The translations under genes and the position numbers were made by a program. A DNA stretch of 64,000 nucleotides from Variovorax sp. JS1663. GTDB lineage: Bacteria; Pseudomonadota; Gammaproteobacteria; Burkholderiales; Burkholderiaceae_C. This document shows positions 23,839-32,587 of the stretch, one piece after another. The notes under the pieces are model-generated. The model was not told where the DNA came from. It worked only from the letters and a program-made list of their open reading frames with translations, and made no database searches. How positions within the stretch are numbered: position 1 is the stretch's first letter; every line of letters begins with the position of its first letter. The stretch covers positions 1-64,000 of the forward strand of contig NZ_LYMK01000026.1 of the NCBI RefSeq assembly GCF_002157355.1, written 5' to 3'.

Positions 23839-24462
23839 TCAGCGGCCCGCCAGCGCGCGCAGCGCCTCGTCCCGCGTCATCACTGCCGCGTATTTCTGCT
23901 GCATGTCGAACAGATTGGCCTCGTGGGGCGCGAGCGCCCGGTCGCCCACGCAATCGGAGACCACCAGCGGCCGGAAGCCCCAGGACATCGCGTCGACCAC
24001 GCTGGCGCGCACGCAGCCGCTGGTGACGGCGCCGGCCACCAGCAGCGTCTGCACGCCGCGCTGCGCCAGCCAGGCGGCCAGCGAGGTGCCGAAGAAGGCC
24101 GAGGGCACGGTCTTGCGCACCACCAGCTCGCCGGCGCGCGGCGCGAGCTCAGGCACGATGGCGCTGGCGGGCGTGTGCTCCTTCAGGCCCAGCATGCCCG
24201 GCACCTTGATCGAGAAGATGTTGTGGTCGGCGTCGTCGTCGGCATAGACGATGCGGCTGTGCGCCACGGCCCAGCCGCGCTCGCGCGCCGCCGCCAGCAG
24301 CGGGACGGTCGCGGCGATGGCCTCGGGGATGTTGCCGCCGCCGAAGACCTGCGGGTCGGCGAAGCCGTTGACGAAGTCGACGATCAGGAGGCCATGGGGG
24401 CCGTGCAGCGGGAGCGCCGCACCGAAGCCCTGGCGCTGGTAGGTGCCGATCTCAGCGTGCAT
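23839..24462 (-). CDS. picF: maleamate amidohydrolase (isochorismatase family)
   Basis: 207 residues of the cysteine hydrolase (isochorismatase-like) fold. The catalytic triad is visible as Asp29 (LLIVDF), Lys117 (VVRKTVPSAFFGT) and Cys150 (GAVTSGCVRAS). It deamidates maleamate to maleate and ammonia, the step after PicE in the 2,5-dihydroxypyridine route shared by nicotinate (NicF) and picolinate (PicF) catabolism. It is last in a minus-strand operon and overlaps the end of picD by 11 bp. Substrate is inferred from the strongly matching neighbours. Confidence 0.88.
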   Translation of the reverse strand: MHAEIGTYQRQGFGAALPLHGPHGLLIVDFVNGFADPQVFGGGNIPEAIAATVPLLAAARERGWAVAHSRIVYADDDADHNIFSIKVPGMLGLKEHTPASAIVPELAPRAGELVVRKTVPSAFFGTSLAAWLAQRGVQTLLVAGAVTSGCVRASVVDAMSWGFRPLVVSDCVGDRALAPHEANLFDMQQKYAAVMTRDEALRALAGR

Positions 24463-25507
24463 GGCGCGCTCCTTCCTCGTCCAGCACGCGGCCTTCGCGC
24501 ACCATGTCCTCGCCGTCCAGCCGCACGGTGCAGCGGCGCAGCGGAATGTCGATGTGGCAGGCCGTGGTGCGGCTGCCGCCGGCCTCGTTGTTCGGGCCGA
24601 GCGAGAACAGGAAGTTGCCCTCGTAGGCGCGTGCGTCCATGCCGATCGAGGCTTCGCGGTCGTACAGGCCCAGCGTCGACCAGCGCGCCCGCGGCTGCAG
24701 CCCCCAGCCGATGTGCGAGATCGCATAGGCCTCGGGGTCGCGGAAGGATGCCATGTAGTCGCCGAGCAGCTCGGCATCCAGGCCGCCCTCGATCTTCGTG
24801 GCGTAGCCCTTCTCGACGGTGAGCACGATGGGCTCGCTCACATAGGACTTCTGCGGCAGCAGGATGTCGCCGCGGTCGATCACGATGCGGCCGCTGGCGG
24901 CGCCTTCGTCCGGGAAGGTCAGGGCGAAGCCGCTGGGCCAGTGGTCCCAGCGGCCCGGCTCGTCGACGAAGCCGTATTCGCTGATCGCGGGGAACTGCCC
25001 GAGCGGGCAGCGCAGGTCGGTGCCGGCCTCGGACACCACGTGCATCTCCCGCGCCCGCACGATGCGGTCGGCGGCGCGCTTGACGCGCGTGCGGTCGGCC
25101 TCGTGCGGCACCATGCGCACCAGCACCTCGGGCGGCTCCACCGCCAGCAGGATCCTGGTGCCCGTGGCCAGCACCTCGTGCTGCTCGGGCGAGAACAGCA
25201 GCGTCATCAGGTCGAGCACCAGGTCGCTCGCCTTCAGCATGGCGATGGCGGCCGGGTTGCCGGTGAGCGGCGTGCTGCCCAGGTAGGCCAGGCTGTCGCG
25301 GCTGAGCGCCTTCTCGGCATTCACCGGCGGCAGGTCCAGGCGATTGACGATGGCGCCCAGGTCCTGTGCCGCGACCAGCGCGCACTGCAGCGTCTGGGGA
25401 TGGGTGGCGGCGCTGGTCAGCACGGTCACGGTCTGGCCGGGCGCAAGCTTCGAGAGCGTCAGCACCTGTTTCCAGGCGCCGATCAGTTGATGGTCACTGA
25501 CGGGCAT
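24452..25507 (-). CDS. picD: 2,5-dihydroxypyridine 5,6-dioxygenase (NicX/PicD)
   Basis: 351 residues of the NicX family, Fe(II) dioxygenases with an aminopeptidase-like fold. His265 (SHIGWG), His318 and Asp320 (ACHIDIPL) fall at the same residue numbers as the iron ligands I recall for Pseudomonas putida NicX. It opens 2,5-dihydroxypyridine between C5 and C6 to N-formylmaleamate. Upstream come picE, the maleate isomerase and the decarboxylase; downstream is picF. A good Shine-Dalgarno AAAGGAGAAG precedes the ATG. Confidence 0.93.
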   Translation of the reverse strand: MPVSDHQLIGAWKQVLTLSKLAPGQTVTVLTSAATHPQTLQCALVAAQDLGAIVNRLDLPPVNAEKALSRDSLAYLGSTPLTGNPAAIAMLKASDLVLDLMTLLFSPEQHEVLATGTRILLAVEPPEVLVRMVPHEADRTRVKRAADRIVRAREMHVVSEAGTDLRCPLGQFPAISEYGFVDEPGRWDHWPSGFALTFPDEGAASGRIVIDRGDILLPQKSYVSEPIVLTVEKGYATKIEGGLDAELLGDYMASFRDPEAYAISHIGWGLQPRARWSTLGLYDREASIGMDARAYEGNFLFSLGPNNEAGGSRTTACHIDIPLRRCTVRLDGEDMVREGRVLDEEGARHAR

Positions 25508-25527
25508 GTGCTTCTCCTTTCGAGGAT

Positions 25528-26337
25528 TCAGTCAACGATCGGCGTGCCGAGGAAATCGCCGAAGGCCTTGTAGAAGCCGGCCTCGTCGTCCCACGGGATC
25601 ATGTGGCCCGCCCCGGCCACGGTCGTGATCTGCATCGCGGGCAGCAGCTCGCGCAGCTCGGCCAGGTCCTGCGGGCGGATCACGTCGCCGCGCCCGGCGG
25701 CGATCAGCAGGGTTGGCACCTTGATGCGGGGCAGGTCGGCATGGATGTCGTCCTGGTGAAAGCCTTCGTAGGTGGTCACGATCGCGCGCTCGTCGCAGGT
25801 GTGGAGCCACTCGGCGCGCAGGCGCAACTGATCGTCGGTCCAGGTGGGTGAGAAGGGACGCAGCGCTTCCATGCCTGCGCCATCGCGCATCAGCCGGATC
25901 GAGTCGACGTACCAGTCCAGCTTCGCCGGATAGGCGCGGCGGCCGGGCCCGGAGACGGGCGGATCGATCAGCACCAGGCGCTCGAGGCCGCGTGGCTGCT
26001 GCCGTGCCGCGCGGATGCCGACGCGCGCCCCCATCGAGTGCCCGACCAGCGCATAGCCCTCGAGGCCCAGCGCCTCGGCGAAGGCGTTCGCGTCGGCAGC
26101 GAGTGCATCGAGCCCGTAGTCCAGCGCATCGGAGGCTGCCGAGAGCCCGCGCCCGCGCACGTCGAGCACGTAGGTGTCGAAGTGGCGGCCGAAGCGCTCG
26201 GCCACGAATCCCCAGGTCACGGCCGGGCTGGTGATGCCCGGCACGATCACCACCGGCCGGCCGCGGCCGCCGTAGCGCAGGTAGTGCTGGCGAATGCCGT
26301 TGGCGCGCAGGTTGGCGCCGTGCAGGAAGGTGCTCAT
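25528..26337 (-). CDS. picE: N-formylmaleamate deformylase (NicD/PicE)
   Basis: 269-residue alpha/beta hydrolase. The nucleophile elbow GHSMG gives Ser101; Asp125 (LVLIDPPVSGPG) and His245 (GAGHMIPWD) complete the triad. All three match the residue numbers known for NicD of Pseudomonas putida. It removes formate from N-formylmaleamate to give maleamate for PicF. It is 11 bp from the maleate isomerase gene upstream and 20 bp from picD downstream. Confidence 0.93.
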   Translation of the reverse strand: MSTFLHGANLRANGIRQHYLRYGGRGRPVVIVPGITSPAVTWGFVAERFGRHFDTYVLDVRGRGLSAASDALDYGLDALAADANAFAEALGLEGYALVGHSMGARVGIRAARQQPRGLERLVLIDPPVSGPGRRAYPAKLDWYVDSIRLMRDGAGMEALRPFSPTWTDDQLRLRAEWLHTCDERAIVTTYEGFHQDDIHADLPRIKVPTLLIAAGRGDVIRPQDLAELRELLPAMQITTVAGAGHMIPWDDEAGFYKAFGDFLGTPIVD

Positions 26338-26348
26338 GCGCGCGCTCC

Positions 26349-27104
26349 TCAGTAGGCGCCCGAGAGCAGCGCGCCCGCGCCCGGGACGATCGGCTCCAGG
26401 TCCAGCGCCTTGAGCATCGCGTAGGTGGTGGCGACGGCGGCGGTCACCACCGGCCTGCCGGTCATCGCCTCCACCTTGGCGATGGAGGGCAGCGAGGGCA
26501 TCTGCACGCAGGCAGACAGCACGATCGCGTCCACGTCGCGCGTGTTCATGCCGGCGACGATGCCCGGCAGGCGCGCCGGGTCGTGGCGGCCCACCTCCAG
26601 GTTGTCGGGGATCTCCAGCGCGCGCCAGTCGGCCACGTCATAGCCTTCATGGCGGATGTAGTCGACCACCGTCTCGGTCAGCGGCTTCATGTAGGGCGCC
26701 ACCAGCGCGATGCGCTTCGCGCCGATGACCTTGAGCGCGTCGACCAGCGCGCCGGCGCTGGTGACCACCGGCGCGTTGCCGCCGTTCTCCTCGGTGCGCG
26801 CGCGCAGGCGCTGCTCGGAGGCGCGGTGGTAGCCGAGGCCCATCGACATGATGGCGACCAGGCAGGCATAGCCGAGCACGTCGACACGCGCGTCGCTCAG
26901 CAGGGCGGCGCAGCGGTCGGACTCGGCGTCCATCGCGGCCAGCTCGTCCTTCTTCACCGTCTTCATGCGCATGCGGCTGGAATGGAAGGTGAAGCGCTCG
27001 GGGCGCACGAGCTGCCGGGCCGCGAGCATGGCCGGGATCTCGGTCTCCATGGTGGTGTTCGAGCTCGGCACGATCTGGCCGATGCGGAAGTACGTCTTGG
27101 GCAT
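26349..27104 (-). CDS. picG: maleate cis-trans isomerase (NicE/PicG)
   Basis: 251 residues of the Asp/Glu racemase superfamily. The two catalytic cysteines are Cys81 (LGYACLVAIMSMG) and Cys199 (VLSACVQMPSL); the start RIGQIVPSSNTTMETEIPAML is typical of maleate isomerase. It turns maleate into fumarate, sending the ring carbons into the TCA cycle. It lies between the decarboxylase and picE genes in the same operon. Confidence 0.93.
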   Translation of the reverse strand: MPKTYFRIGQIVPSSNTTMETEIPAMLAARQLVRPERFTFHSSRMRMKTVKKDELAAMDAESDRCAALLSDARVDVLGYACLVAIMSMGLGYHRASEQRLRARTEENGGNAPVVTSAGALVDALKVIGAKRIALVAPYMKPLTETVVDYIRHEGYDVADWRALEIPDNLEVGRHDPARLPGIVAGMNTRDVDAIVLSACVQMPSLPSIAKVEAMTGRPVVTAAVATTYAMLKALDLEPIVPGAGALLSGAY

Positions 27105-27140
27105 GAGGGGCTCCAGCGTGGAAGGAATGAAGAAAACGGG

Positions 27141-28112
27141 TCAGCGCGGCGCGAGCCCGAGCAGGCGCTCGGCATTGCCGTGGCACACCAGTGCGCGGGT
27201 GCGCTCGTCCAGCGGCGCGCGTTCGATGAAGTCGGCCGCGATCGCGGTCGACTCGTAGGGGTAGTCGACGGAGAACATCACCGCCTCCGCGCCCATCTCC
27301 TCGATGGCGGCCACCAGCGCCGGGCTCGAGCACACGCCGGAGGTGGTGATCACGATGTTGCTGCCGATGTACTCGGACGGCGCGCGCTGCAGGCGGATGC
27401 CGTGTGGGTAGGCCGCGAAGCGGCTGTCGAAGCGCCAGCGCAGGAAGGGCAGGCCTTCGCCCATGTGGCCCAGGATCAGCTTGAGCCGCGGGAAGCGGTC
27501 GAACACGCCGCCGAACAGCAGGCGCAGCGCATGCGTCGCAGTCTCCACGCCCCAGCCCCAGGCCGCGCCGTGCAGCTCCGGGTGCCCGGCAAAGGCCGGC
27601 GGGATGGCGGGCATGTCGATCGGGTGGAGGTACATCGGCACCCCGAGCGCCTGCATCCGTTCCCAGAACAGGTCGTAGGCCGGGTCGTCGTAGTAGCGGC
27701 CCTGCGTGTGGCCGTTGACCAGCGAGCCCTTGAAGCCCAGCTGCACGACTGCGCGTTCCAGCTCGTCGGCCGCGGCCTTCGGGTCCTGCATCGGCAGGGT
27801 CGCGAATGCGGCGAAGCGGGTCGGATGGCCTGCGATCTGCGCGGCGAGAAAGTCGTTGTTCTGCCGGGCCAGGCCGATGGCGTCGGACAGGTTCGTTTCG
27901 GCCTGCACGCTCGGGCCTGTCTGCGAGAGCACCGTCACGTCGATGCCGGCCCTGTCCATCTCGGCCAGGCGCAGTTCGCCGAAGTCGGTGAGCCGTCGCG
28001 AGAGTTCCGCCTGCACCGCGGGGGCGATGTGCTGCAGAAAGCCTTTGGAGTAGCGCTCGAAGCCGGGCGCCATGTAGTGCTCCTCCAGCGCGATCTTGCG
28101 AATTCTTGTCAT
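27141..28112 (-). CDS. picC: amidohydrolase-2 decarboxylase, probably 3,6-dihydroxypicolinate decarboxylase
   Basis: 323 residues of the ACMSD-like amidohydrolase family, non-oxidative aromatic decarboxylases. Metal and catalytic residues are visible: Glu10-x-His12 (LEEHY), His163 (YLHPIDMP), His216 (LGHMGEG) and Asp283 (FSVDYPYES). Relatives decarboxylate gamma-resorcylate, 2,3-dihydroxybenzoate or 5-carboxyvanillate. Its place in a NicX-type operon next to a four-component Rieske oxygenase points to 3,6-dihydroxypicolinate, giving 2,5-dihydroxypyridine. The start at 28112 has GGAG six bases upstream. Confidence 0.88.
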   Translation of the reverse strand: MTRIRKIALEEHYMAPGFERYSKGFLQHIAPAVQAELSRRLTDFGELRLAEMDRAGIDVTVLSQTGPSVQAETNLSDAIGLARQNNDFLAAQIAGHPTRFAAFATLPMQDPKAAADELERAVVQLGFKGSLVNGHTQGRYYDDPAYDLFWERMQALGVPMYLHPIDMPAIPPAFAGHPELHGAAWGWGVETATHALRLLFGGVFDRFPRLKLILGHMGEGLPFLRWRFDSRFAAYPHGIRLQRAPSEYIGSNIVITTSGVCSSPALVAAIEEMGAEAVMFSVDYPYESTAIAADFIERAPLDERTRALVCHGNAERLLGLAPR

Positions 28113-28137
28113 GAATGCTCCAGGTGTGGGAATGGGG

Positions 28138-28878
28138 TCAGAGGTCGAACAGCAGCGCCTCGGTGTCGGGCGCGGCGGCGGTGATGAGGGGCGGCGTCTC
28201 GTGCGTGAAGCGCAAGGCATCGCCGGGGCCGAGGCGCAGCGCGCCGTCGACGTCCAGCTCGCCGGACACCACGTGCAGGTAGCCCAGGCGGTGAGGGGCG
28301 AGGGGGCAGGCCAGCGAGGCGCCCAGGCTCAGGCAGGTGGAGAAGATCAGCGCCTCCTGCTGCAGCGAGAGCGATCCCTCGCGCCCGTCGGGCGAGGCGA
28401 TCGCGCGCCAGCGGTCGCGCTTGCTCTTCTCGTCGATGCGCACGAGCTCGCATTCGGGCGGCGTGCCGCGGCGGCGCGGGTACAGCCAGATCTGCAGGTG
28501 GCGCTCGGGCTCGGTGGCCGAGGCGTTCATCTCGGCATGCGCGATGCCGCTGCCGGCGCTCATGCGCATCAGCTCGCCGGGGCCGAAGACGTAGTCGTTG
28601 CCGAGGTTGTCGGTGTGGTGGATGCGGCCCTGGATGGGCAGCGTGATCGCCTCGATGTCGCGGTGCCCATGCCACGCGAAGCCGCGTCCCGGTGCGACCC
28701 AGTCCTCGTTGAGCGCGCGCAGCGAGCCCCAATGCGTGTGGTTGGGATCGTGGTAGTCGCCGAAGGAGAAGCTGAAGCGCGCGACCAGCCAGTCGGTCTC
28801 GTGCACGCCGCGCTGGTGGGCGCGCCGCACGAGGCTGTCGGGGATCGTCCGCGCGGGACGACGAGCTGCTGATGGCAT
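28138..28878 (-). CDS. pirin-family bicupin protein
   Basis: 246 residues. The N-terminal cupin carries the pirin signature: FSFGDYHDPNHTHWGSLRAL, HGHRDIEAITLPIQGRIHH with metal-binding His residues, and MSAGSGIAHAEMN. The C-terminal cupin is weaker. Some pirins have quercetin 2,3-dioxygenase activity; others act as redox sensors. It is first in the picCGEDF transcript, 25 bp before picC, and its start faces picR. Start at 28878 chosen because homology begins after it. Its job in pyridine breakdown is unknown. Confidence 0.85.
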   Translation of the reverse strand: MPSAARRPARTIPDSLVRRAHQRGVHETDWLVARFSFSFGDYHDPNHTHWGSLRALNEDWVAPGRGFAWHGHRDIEAITLPIQGRIHHTDNLGNDYVFGPGELMRMSAGSGIAHAEMNASATEPERHLQIWLYPRRRGTPPECELVRIDEKSKRDRWRAIASPDGREGSLSLQQEALIFSTCLSLGASLACPLAPHRLGYLHVVSGELDVDGALRLGPGDALRFTHETPPLITAAAPDTEALLFDL

Positions 28879-28895
28879 GGCCGTCGCTAGAATGT

Positions 28896-28907
28896 TCAGT
28901 GTGCTAA
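28896..28907. promoter_or_regulatory. candidate PicR operator 1 (TCAG-N4-CTAA)
   Basis: TCAGTGTGCTAA in the 44-bp gap between the pirin gene and picR. It matches the two sites at 32932 and 33135 and the TCAG-N4-CTNN form I recall for PicR of Alcaligenes faecalis. A possible -10 (TAGAAT, 28888-28893) for picR lies directly before it, so binding would block both directions. Confidence 0.65.
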
Positions 28908-28922
28908 CAAAAAGGGGCTGAG

Positions 28923-29459
28923 GTGGCATCGAAGCAAGGTCGAGCAGCGCGCAAGGGGGAGATGAATGCGGAGCTGCCCATCGAGATGACCACCGTCGAT
29001 CCGGCGAAGGAACTGTTGTTCGCGCGGCCGGGTTTCCTGATCCGGCGCCTGCACCAGATCCACTACGCGCTCTTCTTCGAGGAGTGCAAGTCGCAGAACG
29101 TCACGCCGGTGCAGTACGGCATCCTCACCGCGGTCTCGGTTCTGCCCGACCTGGACCAGACCTCGCTGGGCCAGGAGGTCGGGCTGGATCGCACGACCAC
29201 TGCCGACGTGGTCAAGCGTCTGGAAGAGCGCGGCCTGGTCGAGCGCAACGCGAACCCGGCGGACAAGCGCACGCGCCACGTGCGACTGACCGAAGAAGGC
29301 CGGAAGGTGGTGGAGTCGCTGCGCGGCGGCATGGCCCGCGCGCAGGAGCGCCTGCTGGAGCCGCTGCGGCCCGCAGAGCGCACCATGCTGATGGACCTGA
29401 TGCGCATCCTGGTCGAAGCCAACAACCAGTACAGCCGCACGGTGCTGCGCACCTTCTGA
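28923..29459 (+). CDS. picR: MarR-family regulator of the picolinate cluster
   Basis: 178 residues. The MarR winged helix domain spans about 35-150: the recognition region LGQEVGLDRTTTADVVKRLEERGLVERNANPADKRTRHVRLTEEG is classical. Starts at GTG (28923) with AAGGGG upstream. It is the only plus-strand gene between the two minus-strand pic operons, divergent from the pirin gene and convergent with the oxygenase beta subunit. A repressor released by a pathway intermediate is the expected mode. Three matching operator-like sites in the cluster support this. Confidence 0.9.
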   Translation: MASKQGRAARKGEMNAELPIEMTTVDPAKELLFARPGFLIRRLHQIHYALFFEECKSQNVTPVQYGILTAVSVLPDLDQTSLGQEVGLDRTTTADVVKRLEERGLVERNANPADKRTRHVRLTEEGRKVVESLRGGMARAQERLLEPLRPAERTMLMDLMRILVEANNQYSRTVLRTF

Positions 29460-29470
29460 CGCGGTCCTGA

Positions 29471-29995
29471 TCACAGCGGATACACCAGGTCGTTGGCGAT
29501 GATGGTGGTGTCGTAGATCGCCTGCCGCTCCTGGAGCAGCAGCGCGCCGTCCGCGCGTGCGAAACGATCGTGGTAGGTGCCGGCCATGTGGATGGTGCTG
29601 GGGCCTTCCACCAGCGTCTGCAGCAGCAGGAAGTTGGCCTGCGCCTCGATGCCGCCGTCCGCCGATTCCGCGGTCACCCGCGTGTTCGTGACCAGGTGCA
29701 GGTTGTACCGCGGCGCGAACATCTGGGTGCGTGCGATCGCCACGGCACGGTCGTGCATCATCGCGCGGCCTTGTGCATACACCAGGCCCACCGGCATGCC
29801 GAGCTCGGCGTTCTCGCGGGCGGTGATGCGGTAGAGACCGTCTTCGGTGAAGAACGCGGGCCAGGACTCGACCAGGCCGGCGTCCAGCACGGCGCAGTAC
29901 TCGGCGTTGAAGGCTTCGACTTCCTGGCGCAGCACGAGCGCGCGGGCGGGGTCGATGCGGCGTTCGCGATAGAGGTTGCGGGTCGTCGTCTTCAT
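29471..29995 (-). CDS. ring-hydroxylating oxygenase beta subunit (PicB component)
   Basis: 174 residues of the NTF2-like small subunit family of Rieske oxygenases: EVEAFNAEYCAVLDAGLVESWPAFFTEDGLYRI at the start and a TGTYHDRFARADG-like strand near the end. It supports the alpha subunit structurally and binds no metal. It ends 12 bp past the convergent picR stop, and begins 4 bp after the alpha subunit gene. Confidence 0.9.
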   Translation of the reverse strand: MKTTTRNLYRERRIDPARALVLRQEVEAFNAEYCAVLDAGLVESWPAFFTEDGLYRITARENAELGMPVGLVYAQGRAMMHDRAVAIARTQMFAPRYNLHLVTNTRVTAESADGGIEAQANFLLLQTLVEGPSTIHMAGTYHDRFARADGALLLQERQAIYDTTIIANDLVYPL

Positions 29996-29999
29996 GGCC

Positions 30000-31289
30000 T
30001 CAGAACCCCATCACGTCGCGGTAGTGGCGGTACATCGCGCGGATCGCCGCCTCGGAGATCAGCGAGTTGGCCGTCCCCACGTGGTTGGCATCCAGCTTGA
30101 GCACGTTGCGGTCGGTGCTGGAGCGGCGCACGCCCTCCTGCACGAACTTCATCGCCTCGTTGTCCTCCAGGCCGAGGAAGCCGGCCGGCCCCATCAGGTT
30201 GCCCTGGCGCAGGCGGTGCTGCGTCATCTCCTCGCTGTCGTCCTCGTAGCCGAACATGGTCCACAGCATCAGCATGCTGTTGGGGCCGTTGGGCACGATC
30301 TGGCGCACGCCCAGCGTGTTCATCTCGCGCTGCACCACCAGGTTGGGCCAGATGGTCTGCATGGTCACCGACCAGGGCGAATCGAATTCCTTCACGAAGT
30401 CCAGGAAGCGGTCGTCCTGCAGGCGCATGCCCTCGTGGAATGAGCGCATCTCCTTCTTGTTCTCGGCGCTGACCTCGGCGTACTTGTCCTCGGTCTTGGC
30501 CGAGGCCATGGTGCCGTGGCGCCCGTGCACCGGGTCGGCGATCATCGCCGCCTTGTTGCCCGCCACCAGCAGGCCGAAGACCACCAGGAAGGAGTGCAGC
30601 AGCGTCGCGTGGTACGGGTCCTTCAGGTTCTCGTGGTACATCTTCCAGTTGCAGGGCAGCTCGTTCTTGTAGTAGCCCAGCACCTTCAGCTTCTTGCCCG
30701 GGAACACCACATCGAAGTCCTTCAGGATCTCGGGCGTCAGGTATTCCTCCAGCGGCTCCACCTCGTTCGAATACGAAGCGAAGATCACGCCGTGCCGCGT
30801 GGTCACGTGCAGCTTGACCAGGCCGTGGTCCTCGTTCCTGAAGTCCTTGGGCATGCCGCCCTCGCGATTCACGCCGCGCTTGAAGGGCACGCCCTGCAGG
30901 TTGCCCTTGAGGTCGTAGGACCACTGGTGGTACGGGCAGACGAACTCGTTCGTGTTGCCCTGGCCATGGCGGCAGAACTCCGCGCCGCGGTGCGCGCAGC
31001 GGTTCTCGAAGACGCTGATCGAGCCGTCGGCGGCGCGCGCCACCACCACCGGCGTGGCGCCGACATAGGAGCGCTTGAAGTCGCCGGTGTTCGGAATCTC
31101 GGCTTCCAGCGCGACGTAGTTCCAGGTGCGGCCGCGGAAGATGCGCTCCACCTCGCGCTCGTAGACCGCGTCGCTGGTGTAGACCCAGTCGGGAATGAAA
31201 TGCAGGGCGTCCTCGGGCCAGCGGCATGCGGCCAGTTCGGCGTCCTTGGCGCGGGGCGTGCGGTTGATCACCGCGTGGGTGCTGTACAT
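30000..31289 (-). CDS. Rieske oxygenase alpha subunit, putative 6-hydroxypicolinate 3-monooxygenase (PicB component)
   Basis: 429 residues. The Rieske [2Fe-2S] ligands are Cys98-x-His100 and Cys118-x2-His121. The catalytic iron site is ENLKDPYHATLLH, giving His227 and His232, with Asp224 as the expected electron-transfer bridge. With the beta subunit, ferredoxin and reductase next to it, this forms a four-component oxygenase like PicB, which 3-hydroxylates 6-hydroxypicolinate. The start at 31289 has GGAG upstream; an in-frame extension to 31391 is Pro-rich and unlikely. Confidence 0.88.
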   Translation of the reverse strand: MYSTHAVINRTPRAKDAELAACRWPEDALHFIPDWVYTSDAVYEREVERIFRGRTWNYVALEAEIPNTGDFKRSYVGATPVVVARAADGSISVFENRCAHRGAEFCRHGQGNTNEFVCPYHQWSYDLKGNLQGVPFKRGVNREGGMPKDFRNEDHGLVKLHVTTRHGVIFASYSNEVEPLEEYLTPEILKDFDVVFPGKKLKVLGYYKNELPCNWKMYHENLKDPYHATLLHSFLVVFGLLVAGNKAAMIADPVHGRHGTMASAKTEDKYAEVSAENKKEMRSFHEGMRLQDDRFLDFVKEFDSPWSVTMQTIWPNLVVQREMNTLGVRQIVPNGPNSMLMLWTMFGYEDDSEEMTQHRLRQGNLMGPAGFLGLEDNEAMKFVQEGVRRSSTDRNVLKLDANHVGTANSLISEAAIRAMYRHYRDVMGF

Positions 31290-31302
31290 GGATGTACTCC
31301 GG

Positions 31303-32586
31303 TCAGGTGGGTGAAGGGGCGGTGGCGGCGGCCCGCGCGTCGCGCACGCATTGCCGCAGCGGGAGGGTGGGGTCGCACAGGCGTGCGGCATCGATGGTCA
31401 CGTCCGGCTCGAACAGCGGGCGCAGCTGGCGCAGGTCGCCGCCGGCGTCGACGGCGATGGCGTGGCGCAGCCGGCCCTCGTCATCGGTGCCGAGCAGCAG
31501 CAGCTTCGACGCCGGGTCCGCGGCCGCGGGATCGCCGCGCCAGCGGTAGGCCAGCCCCCCGGATGGCAGGCCCATCATCTGGACGTTGCAGCCGAACTGG
31601 TCGGTCCAGAACCAGGGCGTGGCGGCGGGCGCGGCGTCGATGCCGAGCATCGCGGCCGCGGCGACGCGCGCCTGCTCGTTGGCGCTTTGCCACGATTCGA
31701 GCCGGATCTCTTCGCCGGCATGCGGCTGGTGCTGGCTCGTGCAATCGCCGGCCGCGTAGACGTTGGGTGCGCTGGTGCGGCAGCGTGCGTCGATGCATAT
31801 GCCGCCGTTCGCGGGATGCAGCGTGAGGCCGCTGGCGCGTGCAAGGGCCACCTCGGGCGCCTGGCCGATCGCGACGACGAGCAGGGACGTCCGGATGCAG
31901 GTGCCGTCCTCCAGCGAGAGCGCGATGCCCTCGGGGACCGGCGTGATCGAGGCGCAGCGGGTATCGAGGTGCAGGTCGACGCAGGCCTCGCGGACGCGCC
32001 GCTGCAGCCAGTCCGAGAACGCTGGCGGCACCGCGCGCGGCAGCACGCGCGGCGCACTTTCGAGCACGGTCACGGCGAGGCCCATGCCGCGCGCGGTGGA
32101 AGCGACTTCCAGGCCGAGGAAACCCGCGCCCAGCACCACCATCGAAGCATGCCGGCCCATCGCGTCGCGCAGGGCCTGCGCGTCGGCCAACGTGCGGATG
32201 GTGTGCACGCCCGGCGTGCCCGGCGGCAGGCCGGGCAGGGCGCGTGCATGGCCCCCCGTGGCCAGCAGGCAGCGGCTGAAGGCCAGCGAGCTGCCATCGT
32301 CCAGGCGCGCAACCGAGGCCGCCGTGTCGATCGCCACGACCTCGACGCCGAGTCGCAGCTCGATCGCCTGCTCGGCATGGAAGCCCACGGGATGGATGCC
32401 GATGCGCGCGTCCATCGCCGCATCCGACAGCACCGCCTTCGACAGCGGCGGCCGCTCGTAGGGCAGGGGGGCTTCGCGGCCCACCATCACGATGCGGCCG
32501 TCGAAGCCGCCGGTGCGCAATGCCGCGGCCGCGGTCGCGCCGGCCTGGCCGGCACCGACGATCAGGATCGGGTGCAGTGCCCTCAT
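31303..32586 (-). CDS. ferredoxin reductase of the Rieske oxygenase (PicB component)
   Basis: About 427 residues of the FAD/NAD(P)-binding BphA4-like reductase family. The FAD motif GAGQAGATAA sits near the N-terminus, the NAD motif VVLGAGFLGLEVAS near residue 150, the second FAD motif YAAGDCTSQ near 270, and a C-terminal reductase domain follows. It passes electrons from NADH to the Rieske ferredoxin. Start choice is between 32586 and 32595; the latter would overlap the ferredoxin stop by 8 bp. Confidence 0.9.
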   Translation of the reverse strand: MRALHPILIVGAGQAGATAAAALRTGGFDGRIVMVGREAPLPYERPPLSKAVLSDAAMDARIGIHPVGFHAEQAIELRLGVEVVAIDTAASVARLDDGSSLAFSRCLLATGGHARALPGLPPGTPGVHTIRTLADAQALRDAMGRHASMVVLGAGFLGLEVASTARGMGLAVTVLESAPRVLPRAVPPAFSDWLQRRVREACVDLHLDTRCASITPVPEGIALSLEDGTCIRTSLLVVAIGQAPEVALARASGLTLHPANGGICIDARCRTSAPNVYAAGDCTSQHQPHAGEEIRLESWQSANEQARVAAAAMLGIDAAPAATPWFWTDQFGCNVQMMGLPSGGLAYRWRGDPAAADPASKLLLLGTDDEGRLRHAIAVDAGGDLRQLRPLFEPDVTIDAARLCDPTLPLRQCVRDARAAATAPSPT

Positions 32587-32587
32587 C

